From NCBI GenBank assembly GCA_001898485.1, contig MKTY01000019.1, positions 496,001 to 560,000 of the forward strand: DNA of 64,000 nt. The letters run 5' to 3'. The stretch's first letter is position 1, and the number at the start of each line of letters is the position of its first letter. The notes beneath the pieces were generated by a model. That model was not told the origin of the DNA. It ran no database searches and saw only the letters and a program-made list of their open reading frames with translations. Position numbers and translations under genes: made by a program. Source of the DNA: Sphingobacteriales bacterium 46-32. GTDB lineage: Bacteria > Bacteroidota > Bacteroidia > Chitinophagales > Chitinophagaceae. This document shows, piece by piece, positions 35,181 through 43,783 of this stretch.

Positions 35181-35245
35181 GCAGACTTGAACTGCCGACC
35201 TTCGGGTTATGAATCCGATGCTCTAACCAGCTGAGCTACCCCGGC
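35172..35245 (-). tRNA. tRNA with CAU anticodon (probably elongator tRNA-Met)
   Basis: A 74-nt cloverleaf read leftward. The acceptor stem GCCGGGG pairs with CTCCGGT (two G-U pairs), the D arm is GCTC...GAGC, the anticodon stem TCGGA/CCCGA (closing A-C mismatch) has loop TTCATAA, and the T arm is GGCAG-TTCAAGT-CTGCT. The discriminator is A and CCA is not encoded. Position 1-72 pairs, so it is not the initiator. The lysidine-modified tRNA-Ile(CAU) cannot be excluded by eye. A -7 element TATTTTTG lies 10 bp upstream. Confidence 0.92.
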
Positions 35246-35255
35246 ATTGGGGCGG

Positions 35256-35263
35256 CAAAAATA
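35256..35263 (-). promoter_or_regulatory. -7 promoter element of the tRNA gene
   Basis: TATTTTTG read leftward, an exact TAnnTTTG match, ending 10 bp before the mature tRNA 5' end. No clear -33 TTG is visible at the standard distance. Confidence 0.6.
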
Positions 35264-35334
35264 AGGCATCCTGCGTGAATGGCGAAGTGAAATTTCATCT
35301 TTCTGCAATTAATCGCCTGATTATCTTTAATAGT

Positions 35335-35907
35335 ATGATCAGGTTAGCCCAACCAGCCGATGCCGCAGCCATTTTGGCCATTTATGCCCCCTATATCCGG
35401 GAAACATCCCTCACCTTTGAGACGGAAGTTCCTGAAAATGAAATTTTTGCTGATCGTATACGCCAGTACACGGGCGATTTTCCCTGGCTTGTCTATGAAA
35501 CAAATGAGCAAATAGCCGGCTATGCGTATGCCTCCCGTTACCGCGAACGGGTGGCTTATCAATGGTCTGTGGAATGTTCGGTATATATGGCCACCGATTA
35601 TTTTGGGAAAGGAATAGCCGCCCGGCTGTACGATACACTTTTTTCCCTCCTGCGCGCGCAGGGATTTATGAATGTATATGCAGTGATCAACCTGCCCAAT
35701 GACAGGAGTGTGGCCTTTCATGAAAAAATGGGATTCCGGTATTTTGCTACCTACCCCAATGTAGGGTACAAACTGGGGAAATGGAAAAACGTTGGCTGGT
35801 GGCAACTTCAGTTAAATGATTATATCCCGGAGCCTCCTGCTCCGGTACCTTATCGTATCTTTTGCAGGCAACTGGAACCAGCTTTACAACGAAATGATAT
35901 AATATAA
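35335..35907 (+). CDS. GNAT acetyltransferase, phosphinothricin-acetyltransferase-like
   Basis: 190 residues from ATG 35335; an ATG at 35275 would add 20 atypical residues. TATCTTTA (35322-35329), a -7-like element 5 bp before this ATG, supports the start. The sequence follows PAT/YncA proteins: MIRLAQPADAAAILAIYAPYI, the VECSVYMATDYFGKGIAARLYDTL stretch covering the acetyl-CoA loop (Gln/Arg-x-x-Gly-x-Gly/Ala here as YFGKGIAA), NLPNDRSVAFHEKMGF, and GKWKNVGWWQLQL. Relatives N-acetylate small amines or methionine derivatives. It is divergent from the tRNA and 18 bp upstream of the SAM-hydrolase-like gene. Confidence 0.9.
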   Translation: MIRLAQPADAAAILAIYAPYIRETSLTFETEVPENEIFADRIRQYTGDFPWLVYETNEQIAGYAYASRYRERVAYQWSVECSVYMATDYFGKGIAARLYDTLFSLLRAQGFMNVYAVINLPNDRSVAFHEKMGFRYFATYPNVGYKLGKWKNVGWWQLQLNDYIPEPPAPVPYRIFCRQLEPALQRNDII

Positions 35908-35925
35908 CTTTACTTAAATAGTAAT

Positions 35926-36834
35926 ATGAAGACCCTGTTTATAGGTTTGTATCTGTTGCTGTCTACTGCAATGCCGGCCATTGCACAAAACAACATGCTT
36001 GTTTTTCAGACAGATTTTGGATTGAAAGACGGGGCGGTTGCTGCTATGAAAGGCGTAGCCGTAAGTGTGTCTCCGAAGCTGGCCTTATATGATCTCACCC
36101 ACGAAATTCCACCGTATAATATCTGGGAAGCAGCCTACCGCCTGTATCAGACTGCTCCTTACTGGCCGGCGGGTACCGTGTTTGTATCGGTAGTGGATCC
36201 GGGCGTAGGATCGGAACGCAAATCGGTCGTGGTAAAAACCAGAACGGGGCATTTCTTTGTAGGCCCCGACAACGGTCAGTTTACACTCATTGCCGAATCA
36301 ATGGGTATCGCAGCCGTATATGAAATTGATGAGGCCATCAACCGGCGTAAAGACTCAAAAACATCTTATACATTTCATGGAAGAGATGTATATGCTTATA
36401 CCGGAGCCCGGCTGGCTGCAGGAATTATCAGGGAAACAGACATAGGCAAAAAGCTACCCGGCAATGTCATCCGCATGGCCTATCAAAAACCGGTTTATAA
36501 AGACGGACAGATCAGTGGTAACATTCCAATCCTGGATATTCAGTATGGAAATATCTGGACTAACATTGATACCACTACATTCAATCGGCTTGGAGTAAAA
36601 CCCGGAGAATTAGTAAAAATATCCATCCTGCACAATAAGGAGACTGTTTATACAGGAATCATACCCTATGTGTCTACTTTTTCTGCCGTAGCTGAAGGAA
36701 GCCCCCTGGCATATCTCAACAGTTTATTACAACTCTCCTTCGCACTCAATATGGGCAGTTTTGCAGAAAAGTATAAAATCGGCAGCGGCCCCGGGTGGAC
36801 AGTCATACTTTCCAAAAGCTCCGGACAGCAATAA
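35926..36834 (+). CDS. SAM hydrolase/adenosyltransferase-fold protein with signal peptide
   Basis: A 302-residue member of the family of S-adenosylmethionine hydroxide adenosyltransferases (DUF62), related to fluorinase/chlorinase. Family motifs are TDFGLKDG with the substrate-ribose Asp, VVDPGVGSER, GPDNGQF and TFHGRDVYAY; the C-terminal domain has DIQYGNIWTNI. The first 21 residues (ending PAIAQ) form an evident export signal, unusual because SAM is cytosolic. A -7-like TAACTTTA (35905-35912) lies upstream. Probably expressed together with or just after the acetyltransferase. Confidence 0.9.
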   Translation: MKTLFIGLYLLLSTAMPAIAQNNMLVFQTDFGLKDGAVAAMKGVAVSVSPKLALYDLTHEIPPYNIWEAAYRLYQTAPYWPAGTVFVSVVDPGVGSERKSVVVKTRTGHFFVGPDNGQFTLIAESMGIAAVYEIDEAINRRKDSKTSYTFHGRDVYAYTGARLAAGIIRETDIGKKLPGNVIRMAYQKPVYKDGQISGNIPILDIQYGNIWTNIDTTTFNRLGVKPGELVKISILHNKETVYTGIIPYVSTFSAVAEGSPLAYLNSLLQLSFALNMGSFAEKYKIGSGPGWTVILSKSSGQQ

Positions 36835-36942
36835 GACGGCTATTTGCCGGGAAAAAAACATTTTTTTTCGGGGAAAATACAGCTTGCAAAATACCTGCTC
36901 TCTTCTTACTCACCGTCATCTTTGTGTTTTCATCGGGTGAGT

Positions 36943-37941
36943 ATGGAAATAGTAGAGAAGAAATATAATAACCTTGTTCAGGATATTGGGCAGCTACTGG
37001 AAACAGGACGAAGCCATGTGGCCCGTCAAATCAACACCATCCTGGTACAAACATACTGGCAAATTGGCCAGTACATAGTGGAGTATGAACAGGCCGGTGA
37101 TTCGAAAGCTGCCTATGGTCAGAAGCTGCTTGACCGTCTGTCAAAAGACCTGACCATACGTTACGGAAAAGGGTTTAGTAGATCTAATCTATTGTATATC
37201 AGACGATTTTACCTGTATTTTCAAAAACGTGAGACACTGTCTCACGTATTGACATGGAGCCACTACTTTGAGATATTGAAATGTGATAATGAGCTGGAAA
37301 TCAACTTCTATGTACGTCAGTGTGAGAAAGAACGATGGAGCGTGCGTGAGTTGAAACGGCAAATGAAAAGTATGCTGTTTCATCGGTTGGCCCTCAGTAC
37401 AGATAAAGAAGGCGTGCTTAAACTGGCCAGTCAGGGGCATGAAATTCAACAGGCAGAAGACCTGATCAAGGACCCTTTTGTACTGGAATTTTTAAAGATA
37501 CCGGAGCAATATCTGGAAGGTGACCTCGAAGAAAAACTAATCAGCAACCTTCAGCAGTTTTTACTGGAGTTGGGTAAAGGATTTGCCTTTGTGGGCAGGC
37601 AGTACCGGATTGATATCGGGGGAAAACATTTCAGGATAGACCTGCTCTTTTATCATCGTATTCTAAAATGTTTTGTATTGATTGACCTGAAGCGTGGAGA
37701 AATAGATCATCACGATATTGGTCAAATGAATCTTTACCTTAACTATTTTAAAAAGGAAGAAGCGTCTGAAGGTGATAATGAACCTATAGGAATATTGCTG
37801 GGTGCTTATAAGGATAATATCCTGGTAGAATATGCCACCAGTGGACTTGGTAATAAGGTATTGCTGGCAAAATATCAGTTATACCTCCCCGAAAAAGAAC
37901 AATTGCAAAAAGAACTGGGCCGATTACTGGAAGTGGCCTGA
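36943..37941 (+). CDS. YhcG/DUF1016-family PD-(D/E)xK nuclease, solitary
   Basis: 332 residues from ATG 36943; an ATG at 36844 gives an unrelated leader, and a -7-like CATCTTTG (36917-36924) sits between them. The N-terminal DUF1016 helical domain (about 1-165) is followed by the nuclease domain with FVGRQYRI, Asp233 in RIDLLFYH, and Asp248-Leu-Lys250 as the D...DxK core, then DIGQMNLYLNYF. Homologs occur beside type I restriction systems and in mobile regions and are thought to act on DNA. No restriction or toxin-antitoxin partner is visible here. Confidence 0.92.
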   Translation: MEIVEKKYNNLVQDIGQLLETGRSHVARQINTILVQTYWQIGQYIVEYEQAGDSKAAYGQKLLDRLSKDLTIRYGKGFSRSNLLYIRRFYLYFQKRETLSHVLTWSHYFEILKCDNELEINFYVRQCEKERWSVRELKRQMKSMLFHRLALSTDKEGVLKLASQGHEIQQAEDLIKDPFVLEFLKIPEQYLEGDLEEKLISNLQQFLLELGKGFAFVGRQYRIDIGGKHFRIDLLFYHRILKCFVLIDLKRGEIDHHDIGQMNLYLNYFKKEEASEGDNEPIGILLGAYKDNILVEYATSGLGNKVLLAKYQLYLPEKEQLQKELGRLLEVA

Positions 37942-37956
37942 AAGAGTAAATGTAGT

Positions 37957-37995
37957 AAACGACAAGCCCTGCAATTTTTGCAGGGCTTGTCGTTT
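37957..37995. terminator. Bidirectional terminator between convergent genes
   Basis: A perfect 16-bp inverted repeat AAACGACAAGCCCTGC / GCAGGGCTTGTCGTTT with a 7-nt AT loop, centred between the YhcG stop (37941) and the aminotransferase stop (38026). Confidence 0.9.
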
Positions 37996-38025
37996 ATCAA
38001 ATAACGTTGAAATAATCTTTGCTGG

Positions 38026-39255
38026 TTATCCCTGAGCTGTTGCTGCTGATTTTGTTTTACCAGCTACACGGCCAGGATATTCCTGCAGGGCTTTTTCCAG
38101 GCAGTCCATAGCGCCATTAATGGCATCGAGGTTGAGTACATAGGCCAGGCGTACTTCATTTTTTCCCAGTCCAGGTGTGCCATAAAATCCGGTGGCGGGA
38201 GCCAGCATTACGGTTTGCCCGTTATAGGAAAAACTTTCGAGCAGCCATTGGCAGAAAGTATCTGCATCATCAATGGGCAGGCGGGCAATGGCATAGAATG
38301 CTCCACCCGGATTGGGGCAGAAAACATCCTCCATGGCATTGAGGCGGCTCACCAGCAGATCGCGGCGGGCCTGGTACTCCGCTTTAGGCGCATCAAAATA
38401 ATGATCAGGCAGGTCTACTGCTGCTTCTCCCATGATCTGAGCCAGGCCGGGAGGGCTCAGTCGGGCCTGGGCAAATTTCATAGCCGCATCATACACCGCC
38501 TTATTTTTTGTAACAAAAGTACCAATACGTGCACCACAGGCGCTATACCGTTTACTGATCGTGTCCATCAACACCACATGCTGTTCAAGTCCTGGCAGCT
38601 GCATAGCGCTGATATACTCACCGTCATAACAGAACTCGCGATATGCTTCATCGCTGAAGAGGTAAAGATCGTGGCGGATACAGATATCGCGCAGGGCTTC
38701 CATCTCCTCGCGGCTATAAAGGTAGCCGGTGGGATTGTTGGGGTTGCAGACCACGATACCACGGGTGCGCGGAGTAATCACTTTCTCGAAAGCATCAATG
38801 GGGGGCAGAGCAAAACCATTCTCTATATGCGAAGTAATAGGCACCACTTTTACGCCGGCCGTACAGGCAAATCCGTTGTAATTGGCATAAAAAGGCTCCG
38901 GTATAATCACTTCATCGCCCGGATTAAGGCAGGTAAAAAAGCCAAATAGAATGGCTTCGGAGCCGCCCGTTGTAATCATGATCTGGTCGTGGCTCACTTC
39001 GATACCCACCCGTTTGTAATACTCGACCAGCTTACGCCGATAGCTCTCATTACCAGCACTATGACTATATTCCAGCACTTTAATATCTGCATGCTTTACT
39101 GCATCCAGGATAGCCGGTGGTGTTTCAATATCTGGCTGACCTATATTAAGATGATATACTTTAATGCCTTTTTTCTTGGCAGCCTCGGCAAAGGGTACCA
39201 GTTTACGTATGGGGGAGGGCGGCATATCCTGGCCGCGCTGAGAAATGGTTAACAT
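38026..39255 (-). CDS. PLP-dependent class I/II aminotransferase (aspartate-aminotransferase-like)
   Basis: 409 residues from ATG 39255. The open frame continues to 39480, but the homologous part begins MLTISQRGQDMPPSPIRKL, and a TACCTTTG box stands 4 bp before this ATG. Fold type I motifs are HLNIGQPDIETPP, TTGGSEAIL (cofactor phosphate), CNPNNPTGY with the carboxylate-binding Asn, LFSDEAYREF with the PLP Asp/Tyr pair, the Lys in DTISKRYSACGARIG (Schiff base) and the C-terminal Arg in EVRLAYVLN. The pyridoxal enzyme is complete; substrate range is not determinable. Divergent from the SEDS-PBP operon. Confidence 0.93.
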   Translation of the reverse strand: MLTISQRGQDMPPSPIRKLVPFAEAAKKKGIKVYHLNIGQPDIETPPAILDAVKHADIKVLEYSHSAGNESYRRKLVEYYKRVGIEVSHDQIMITTGGSEAILFGFFTCLNPGDEVIIPEPFYANYNGFACTAGVKVVPITSHIENGFALPPIDAFEKVITPRTRGIVVCNPNNPTGYLYSREEMEALRDICIRHDLYLFSDEAYREFCYDGEYISAMQLPGLEQHVVLMDTISKRYSACGARIGTFVTKNKAVYDAAMKFAQARLSPPGLAQIMGEAAVDLPDHYFDAPKAEYQARRDLLVSRLNAMEDVFCPNPGGAFYAIARLPIDDADTFCQWLLESFSYNGQTVMLAPATGFYGTPGLGKNEVRLAYVLNLDAINGAMDCLEKALQEYPGRVAGKTKSAATAQG

Positions 39256-39259
39256 GGGC

Positions 39260-39267
39260 CAAAGGTA
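39260..39267 (-). promoter_or_regulatory. -7 element 4 bp before the aminotransferase start
   Basis: TACCTTTG read leftward (exact TAnnTTTG), with a 4-base spacer GCCC to the ATG. Transcription would start at or next to the ATG, giving a leaderless mRNA. Confidence 0.55.
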
Positions 39268-39491
39268 AGCCGATTTCCGTTTTGCCGTATTGGTATGTGG
39301 CAGTTGTGAAACTTTGGTTAATATCATCCCATAAAAGCAGCGTTTCGTCCCAAACATTTCATAAAAAAATGTTGTAACACATTTTAAGTATGGTACGTTA
39401 TACAGCAGGTCTGTAATTTCATCCCGAAATAAAACAATTAGCCATTTGACCTTCTTTCTACACTTAAACCACCAAACCATAATTCCCTGCG

Positions 39492-40313
39492 ATGGAAAAA
39501 TATTTGTTCAACGATGGAACGAATGTGATAAGGGAAGTGCAGTCGAGAGAAGCGTTGAATGCCCTGCTGGCCGGCGTTACTGATAAGGAAAAGGTTAGCA
39601 TATGGATATATAATACCCATGAGTGGATGTCGTATGCCGCATTCATGGGTACACAACCTGCTTCAGAAAAGAATACCGAAAAGCAAAAAAAGACTGACAC
39701 TTCACCGGTACTAAAACCTGCTCCCCGCAGCCTTCGCTGGCTGCGTAATGCTGCGTTCATCTTCATTGCCATCGCCGGCATTTTGCTGGTATACAATTTT
39801 ACCCGCGTAAAATGGACCCCGCTCGAACCGGTGACGGTTGTTCCTTCCCGGCCAGACAACAGCCCCTTCGTCAATATCGATTCGCTGGTGCAGGTCATTG
39901 AGTGGACCCGCGGACAAAAACTGGATAAAGTAACACGCACCAATCTGGGTATTCGCAACAACTGGCCCGACCAGATTTTGCTGAAAGCCCAGGCCTCACG
40001 AGATAGCAGTGCAGCCGGTACCCGTTTTCATGATTTACTGATTACACTCGATAATGCCACGGGCTATCAGCTCGATGAGGTAGTAGCCGAATGGAGTGTC
40101 TGGAAAGAACAACGCCTGGTGAGCAGTGATACCATCCGCTTCGAAAAGATCAATTATACAGCACCGCTGCAGCGGTCAATAGTGGGAGAGGTCAGGGGCG
40201 ATAGCCTGTCTGTTAAAGTAGAACGTATCCGTGCCCGTGTATTCAGCTTCTGTTATGCAGCTGACAAAAAAAGTAATTCCGGTAACCTCACCGACCGATG
40301 GTTCTGCCGCTGA
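39492..40313 (+). CDS. GYF-like single-pass membrane protein, first gene of SEDS-PBP operon
   Basis: 273 residues. The N-terminal ~52 residues (MEKYLFNDG..., then VSIWIYNTHEWMSYAAF) have the length and tryptophan pattern of the GYF_2-type domain that is frequent at the cytosolic end of Bacteroidota membrane proteins. A charged linker (54-80) leads to one transmembrane helix (about 86-103) and a ~165-residue extracytoplasmic domain that I do not recognise. It starts the operon divergent from the aminotransferase; the ATPase gene follows after 45 bp. Likely an adaptor between the cytosolic ATPase and the envelope, by context only. Confidence 0.8.
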   Translation: MEKYLFNDGTNVIREVQSREALNALLAGVTDKEKVSIWIYNTHEWMSYAAFMGTQPASEKNTEKQKKTDTSPVLKPAPRSLRWLRNAAFIFIAIAGILLVYNFTRVKWTPLEPVTVVPSRPDNSPFVNIDSLVQVIEWTRGQKLDKVTRTNLGIRNNWPDQILLKAQASRDSSAAGTRFHDLLITLDNATGYQLDEVVAEWSVWKEQRLVSSDTIRFEKINYTAPLQRSIVGEVRGDSLSVKVERIRARVFSFCYAADKKSNSGNLTDRWFCR

Positions 40314-40358
40314 TTAAACCGAATTCGTTAACCGGCTCCGGCCGCTAACCCATATACC

Positions 40359-42737
40359 ATGTCCCTTTATTATCTGCCCCTGCTGGTTCGTAGTGATCGT
40401 TATTTTATTGCCAAACTGGACAGTGACCACCTGGCCGGTACAGAACCGGCAATAGATTTCAACTTTGTAATACCGGCCGAAGAACGGGTGCATATCCCGG
40501 TTTTCACACTGGAGGATCCTTCACGTGCCGTACTCACCCAAATGGCTCCTGATGGTCAGCAGGATATTCCACTCAGCGAATGCCAGTTTGCGTTGCAGCG
40601 CCAGGGAGATGATGTGGTTCTTCTGATTACAAAGACCGGCAACTTTTCAGTAGAACCGGCTTATGATGAAGCGTTAGGAATACGCCTTGATTATTCGGCA
40701 GATTTGAAACGCATTACCCTCGGTTATTATCGCCATACGGTCGAACCACGCCAGTTGCGGATACTTGTAACATTGAAGACCGGAGACGATCAAAGCTATT
40801 CAGCCCGTTTTCAGGTGGCCGTTACAAAAGCGAGAGCAACACACCGGGTGGTGATCGATTTTGGCAGCGAAGCCAGCCAGGTGGGCATACGCAACTGTGG
40901 ACCACAGGCTGCCGTATTGCAGTATGATATCCTGGAAAACATAATGAGTAAAGTGTCGCTGCTGGATCGCAGCCGACACTGGCGCCGCGACGATTTTCTG
41001 AATAACGAACCAGGCCAGCCAATGCTCTTCCGTTCCTTTTATGCGGTAAAGAAAAGTATGACTCCGGCCGAGAGGCAGAATTTTCCTTTTAATTTTCATA
41101 CAGACTGGCGCGAAGATGAAGTACGCCTGTTTATTACCCGTCAGGAAGTAGCAGCCACACAGGCGCATTTCCGGGATAATTATGAGATTATTCCCAACCT
41201 GAAACTCGGTATTGAAAAAAGCCTGCAATTGATCATTGGTAACTATACAGAGGATTACAGTATTCGTACACATAAGAAAGACCTGATCAGCGCAATTCTG
41301 TTGCGGCTCCTGCGGCTTATGATCAGCACGCGCCCTGATTTTCAGCAGGGAGGGTTGATAGTAACCCTGCTGGTGCCTAATATCTATACTCAGCACGATG
41401 TGTTTGATCTGCTGCACGAATTGCGTCAACATACCAATACCATGCTTGCATCGCTGCACATTCTGCCCCAGCAGTTGCCGGTTGAGTATGAGACCATCTC
41501 GGAAAGCGATGCGGCTTTCATGGGTTTTCAGCAAACCCATCCCGAACATATTCAGCTATCGAACGGAGATATGGCCCTGGTCATCGATTGTGGTAAAGGC
41601 ACAACCGACATATCGATGGTAATGGCAGATGATAATGAAAATTATTCCAGCTTTTTCCGTACAGGATTTGCCGGCGCCGGTAATGTACTTTCCTATAGCC
41701 TGGTAGAAGATTTTCTGACCCTTGCTCTTAAAGCGATACCGGGCAGCAACAAGCTTTCGGTAAAAGAGTTTATCGGAAGACATGTGCAGGATCAAAGTCT
41801 GACTGTAGATGTACTGGGATTTTTGCAACTGATTGAGAATATTAAAAAACGCTACAATCAGCTCCCTCCGCTCAGCCTTATGACCTTTGCCGGATTGTCT
41901 GAAGAATCGGATAGCACGGAACGCACGATAGGCAATCTGCATCGTGATCTCTCTACTGTATTGCCGTATGCAGAAGCTATTTTACGGAACCGAAATGTGC
42001 GGTGGGACGATGAAGTGACGGGCCTTGTAAGTAAGGCAACGGATTGTATTGTGCGCTCAATGATATCGAGTATCAGCGATGTGCTCACAAAAGATATCCG
42101 CAAACGTATCAAAGTAGTCATGCTCACCGGCCGTGCTTTTTATTTTGATGAACTTCGGGTACGGCTGGAGACGGCGCTTTGCCAGTTGCTGGGCAATACG
42201 GTACGCATTCATACCGTAGCGCAGGGGCATGCAATTAATAATAAGAATGTAGCCATTCATGGCGCTTTTTCAGGTGCTTACAAGATCACTGATTTTACAG
42301 GCATACCCGTAGACAAGAAAGAAGGTCTTTCGCGCAACAATGATGTGCTCAATAATAATATGTTCCTTTACCGGGGCATCAAAATACAACCTGGTAATGA
42401 TATCCTGTATAATACATCAGTGGTGCGCCGGAACAACCAGCAACTTAAATCGTTTCGGAATAAAACGATCGATATTTATTTTACCCGTGATAACATTTAC
42501 CTGCGACTGATGGAAAATCAACAGGTAAAAGATGTGCGTTCGCTGTATAGTGTACTGACAGGAGCTGCAGAAGTGTATTCGCCTATACAGGATATGAAAG
42601 CAATATCCATGTTCCCCTCTTACCAGGGCGAACTGGCTTCAGTTCATTCTATTTACCAGGATATGCAGCGTATGCCTGAACCGGCTATGCCGGCACCGGC
42701 CAAACGTAGTGGGATCCTCCAATTTTTTCAATTCTAA
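40359..42737 (+). CDS. Large actin/Hsp70-fold ATPase
   Basis: A 792-residue cytosolic protein. After a ~160-residue beta-rich N-terminal domain it shows the ASKHA nucleotide-binding elements in order: phosphate-1 RVVIDFGSEASQVGI (about 163-177), phosphate-2 LVIDCGKGTTDISMV (about 407-421, with Asp410 and Asp417) and the adenosine motif VVMLTGRA (586-593). The arrangement resembles DnaK/FtsA/MreB-type ATPases and, in size, SrfB-like proteins, but I cannot assign a named family. No signal or membrane segment. It sits between two single-pass membrane protein genes and upstream of the SEDS-PBP fusion, as MreB/FtsA-type proteins accompany wall synthases. Confidence 0.8.
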   Translation: MSLYYLPLLVRSDRYFIAKLDSDHLAGTEPAIDFNFVIPAEERVHIPVFTLEDPSRAVLTQMAPDGQQDIPLSECQFALQRQGDDVVLLITKTGNFSVEPAYDEALGIRLDYSADLKRITLGYYRHTVEPRQLRILVTLKTGDDQSYSARFQVAVTKARATHRVVIDFGSEASQVGIRNCGPQAAVLQYDILENIMSKVSLLDRSRHWRRDDFLNNEPGQPMLFRSFYAVKKSMTPAERQNFPFNFHTDWREDEVRLFITRQEVAATQAHFRDNYEIIPNLKLGIEKSLQLIIGNYTEDYSIRTHKKDLISAILLRLLRLMISTRPDFQQGGLIVTLLVPNIYTQHDVFDLLHELRQHTNTMLASLHILPQQLPVEYETISESDAAFMGFQQTHPEHIQLSNGDMALVIDCGKGTTDISMVMADDNENYSSFFRTGFAGAGNVLSYSLVEDFLTLALKAIPGSNKLSVKEFIGRHVQDQSLTVDVLGFLQLIENIKKRYNQLPPLSLMTFAGLSEESDSTERTIGNLHRDLSTVLPYAEAILRNRNVRWDDEVTGLVSKATDCIVRSMISSISDVLTKDIRKRIKVVMLTGRAFYFDELRVRLETALCQLLGNTVRIHTVAQGHAINNKNVAIHGAFSGAYKITDFTGIPVDKKEGLSRNNDVLNNNMFLYRGIKIQPGNDILYNTSVVRRNNQQLKSFRNKTIDIYFTRDNIYLRLMENQQVKDVRSLYSVLTGAAEVYSPIQDMKAISMFPSYQGELASVHSIYQDMQRMPEPAMPAPAKRSGILQFFQF

Positions 42738-42746
42738 TCACCCAAT

Positions 42747-43778
42747 ATGATAAACCGGATCATTCTGCTATTGATTATCACTGTTGGCCTTCAGCTGACG
42801 GCCGGCGCGCAGCAAACGCCAGACCGGCGGCAGCTGCGCATTGTAGATACACTCACCAGGCAGGAACAAAATACGCGTGTGCCTGTTCTGCTTCGCTCGG
42901 AGGTTGACTCTATTATCAATGAGCATATGGCGTCATTACCCAAAGAGCCTGTACAGGAACCAGTAAAAAATGAGCTCACCATACCGGCCTATTTACCATA
43001 CGCACTGGGTGGCCTGGGAGTTTTGCTGCTGGCACTGATCGTGTTATTTGTGCAGGGACATCGCAAATCGCAGCGTACCGTCTACAGGTTGCAAAAACAG
43101 GTTGAGCATCTGGATAAGAGCCTTGCAGCCGTGGAAAAACCTGCCTCTCTCAAAACAACCTCTGGTAATCGTATTAAGCCAACTGTGCAATCGCTCGAGA
43201 AAGAGGTCAATTTACTGACAGGGGAGTTAGAGAAAAAGGGTAAGGAAATACAGGCTCTCGAAATGGTAATGGCGGAATATCGTCACATCAAACAGGAATA
43301 TGAAAGTGTGAAACAGCAGCTGATGGATGTATACAAAGTGCGCAATTACCCGGGATATGCAAAAGAGAAATCGGAAACAGAAATTATTAAAGGCTTGTTG
43401 ACAACAGAACGTTCTGTTGCATATTATGCGTACGAACATTTTCTGAAACCTGTTTTATCTATCGCAGATGCCAATAAGAATAATCCCGCCCGTATCAATG
43501 ACGCAGACAGGGAACGAATGATAGAGTTGCTGCTCTCCCTCGCATTGTTGTATAGCGAGTATCTGTATTTGCGTATCCAGGATCTGGCAGTAGGTGGACA
43601 GATTGTGCAGCGGATTGCTTCTTTCCAGAAAAATAACGGAGTGGATTTCAGCCGCCTTAAGGAACTGAATACCGAACATGGCAGCCGGGCCCTGGCTTTG
43701 CGGCTGGCACTGGAGAAAATGGGCATACAACAACTTTCCTATCCGGTTTTTGACGAAACAAACCTCAATCTTTCCTGA
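42747..43778 (+). CDS. Membrane-anchored coiled-coil protein of the SEDS-PBP operon
   Basis: 343 residues: a cleavable signal peptide (1-21, LTAGAQ), a ~55-residue periplasmic stretch, a transmembrane helix (about 80-102), then a cytosolic coiled coil (about 108-215, rich in Glu, Lys, Leu and Gln) and a C-terminal helical domain. With the N-terminus outside and a long cytosolic coil it could connect the actin-like ATPase to the membrane. No family recognised. It starts 9 bp after the ATPase stop and ends 5 bp before the next start, so translational coupling is likely. Confidence 0.8.
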   Translation: MINRIILLLIITVGLQLTAGAQQTPDRRQLRIVDTLTRQEQNTRVPVLLRSEVDSIINEHMASLPKEPVQEPVKNELTIPAYLPYALGGLGVLLLALIVLFVQGHRKSQRTVYRLQKQVEHLDKSLAAVEKPASLKTTSGNRIKPTVQSLEKEVNLLTGELEKKGKEIQALEMVMAEYRHIKQEYESVKQQLMDVYKVRNYPGYAKEKSETEIIKGLLTTERSVAYYAYEHFLKPVLSIADANKNNPARINDADRERMIELLLSLALLYSEYLYLRIQDLAVGGQIVQRIASFQKNNGVDFSRLKELNTEHGSRALALRLALEKMGIQQLSYPVFDETNLNLS

Positions 43779-43783
43779 GCAGC

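Noticed and set aside
35172-37941. Possible integrative element inserted at the tRNA gene
   Set aside because: No integrase, recombinase or phage gene nearby, and the flanking genes look ordinary. The repeated tRNA 3' halves alone do not prove integration.
38215-38949. A 244-codon plus-strand ORF opposite the aminotransferase
   Set aside because: Antisense to well-conserved PLP-enzyme motifs; no domain of its own.
40800-41549. A 249-codon minus-strand ORF inside the actin-like ATPase gene
   Set aside because: A shadow of the plus-strand gene, whose frame carries clear ATPase motifs; the antisense product has no recognisable domain.
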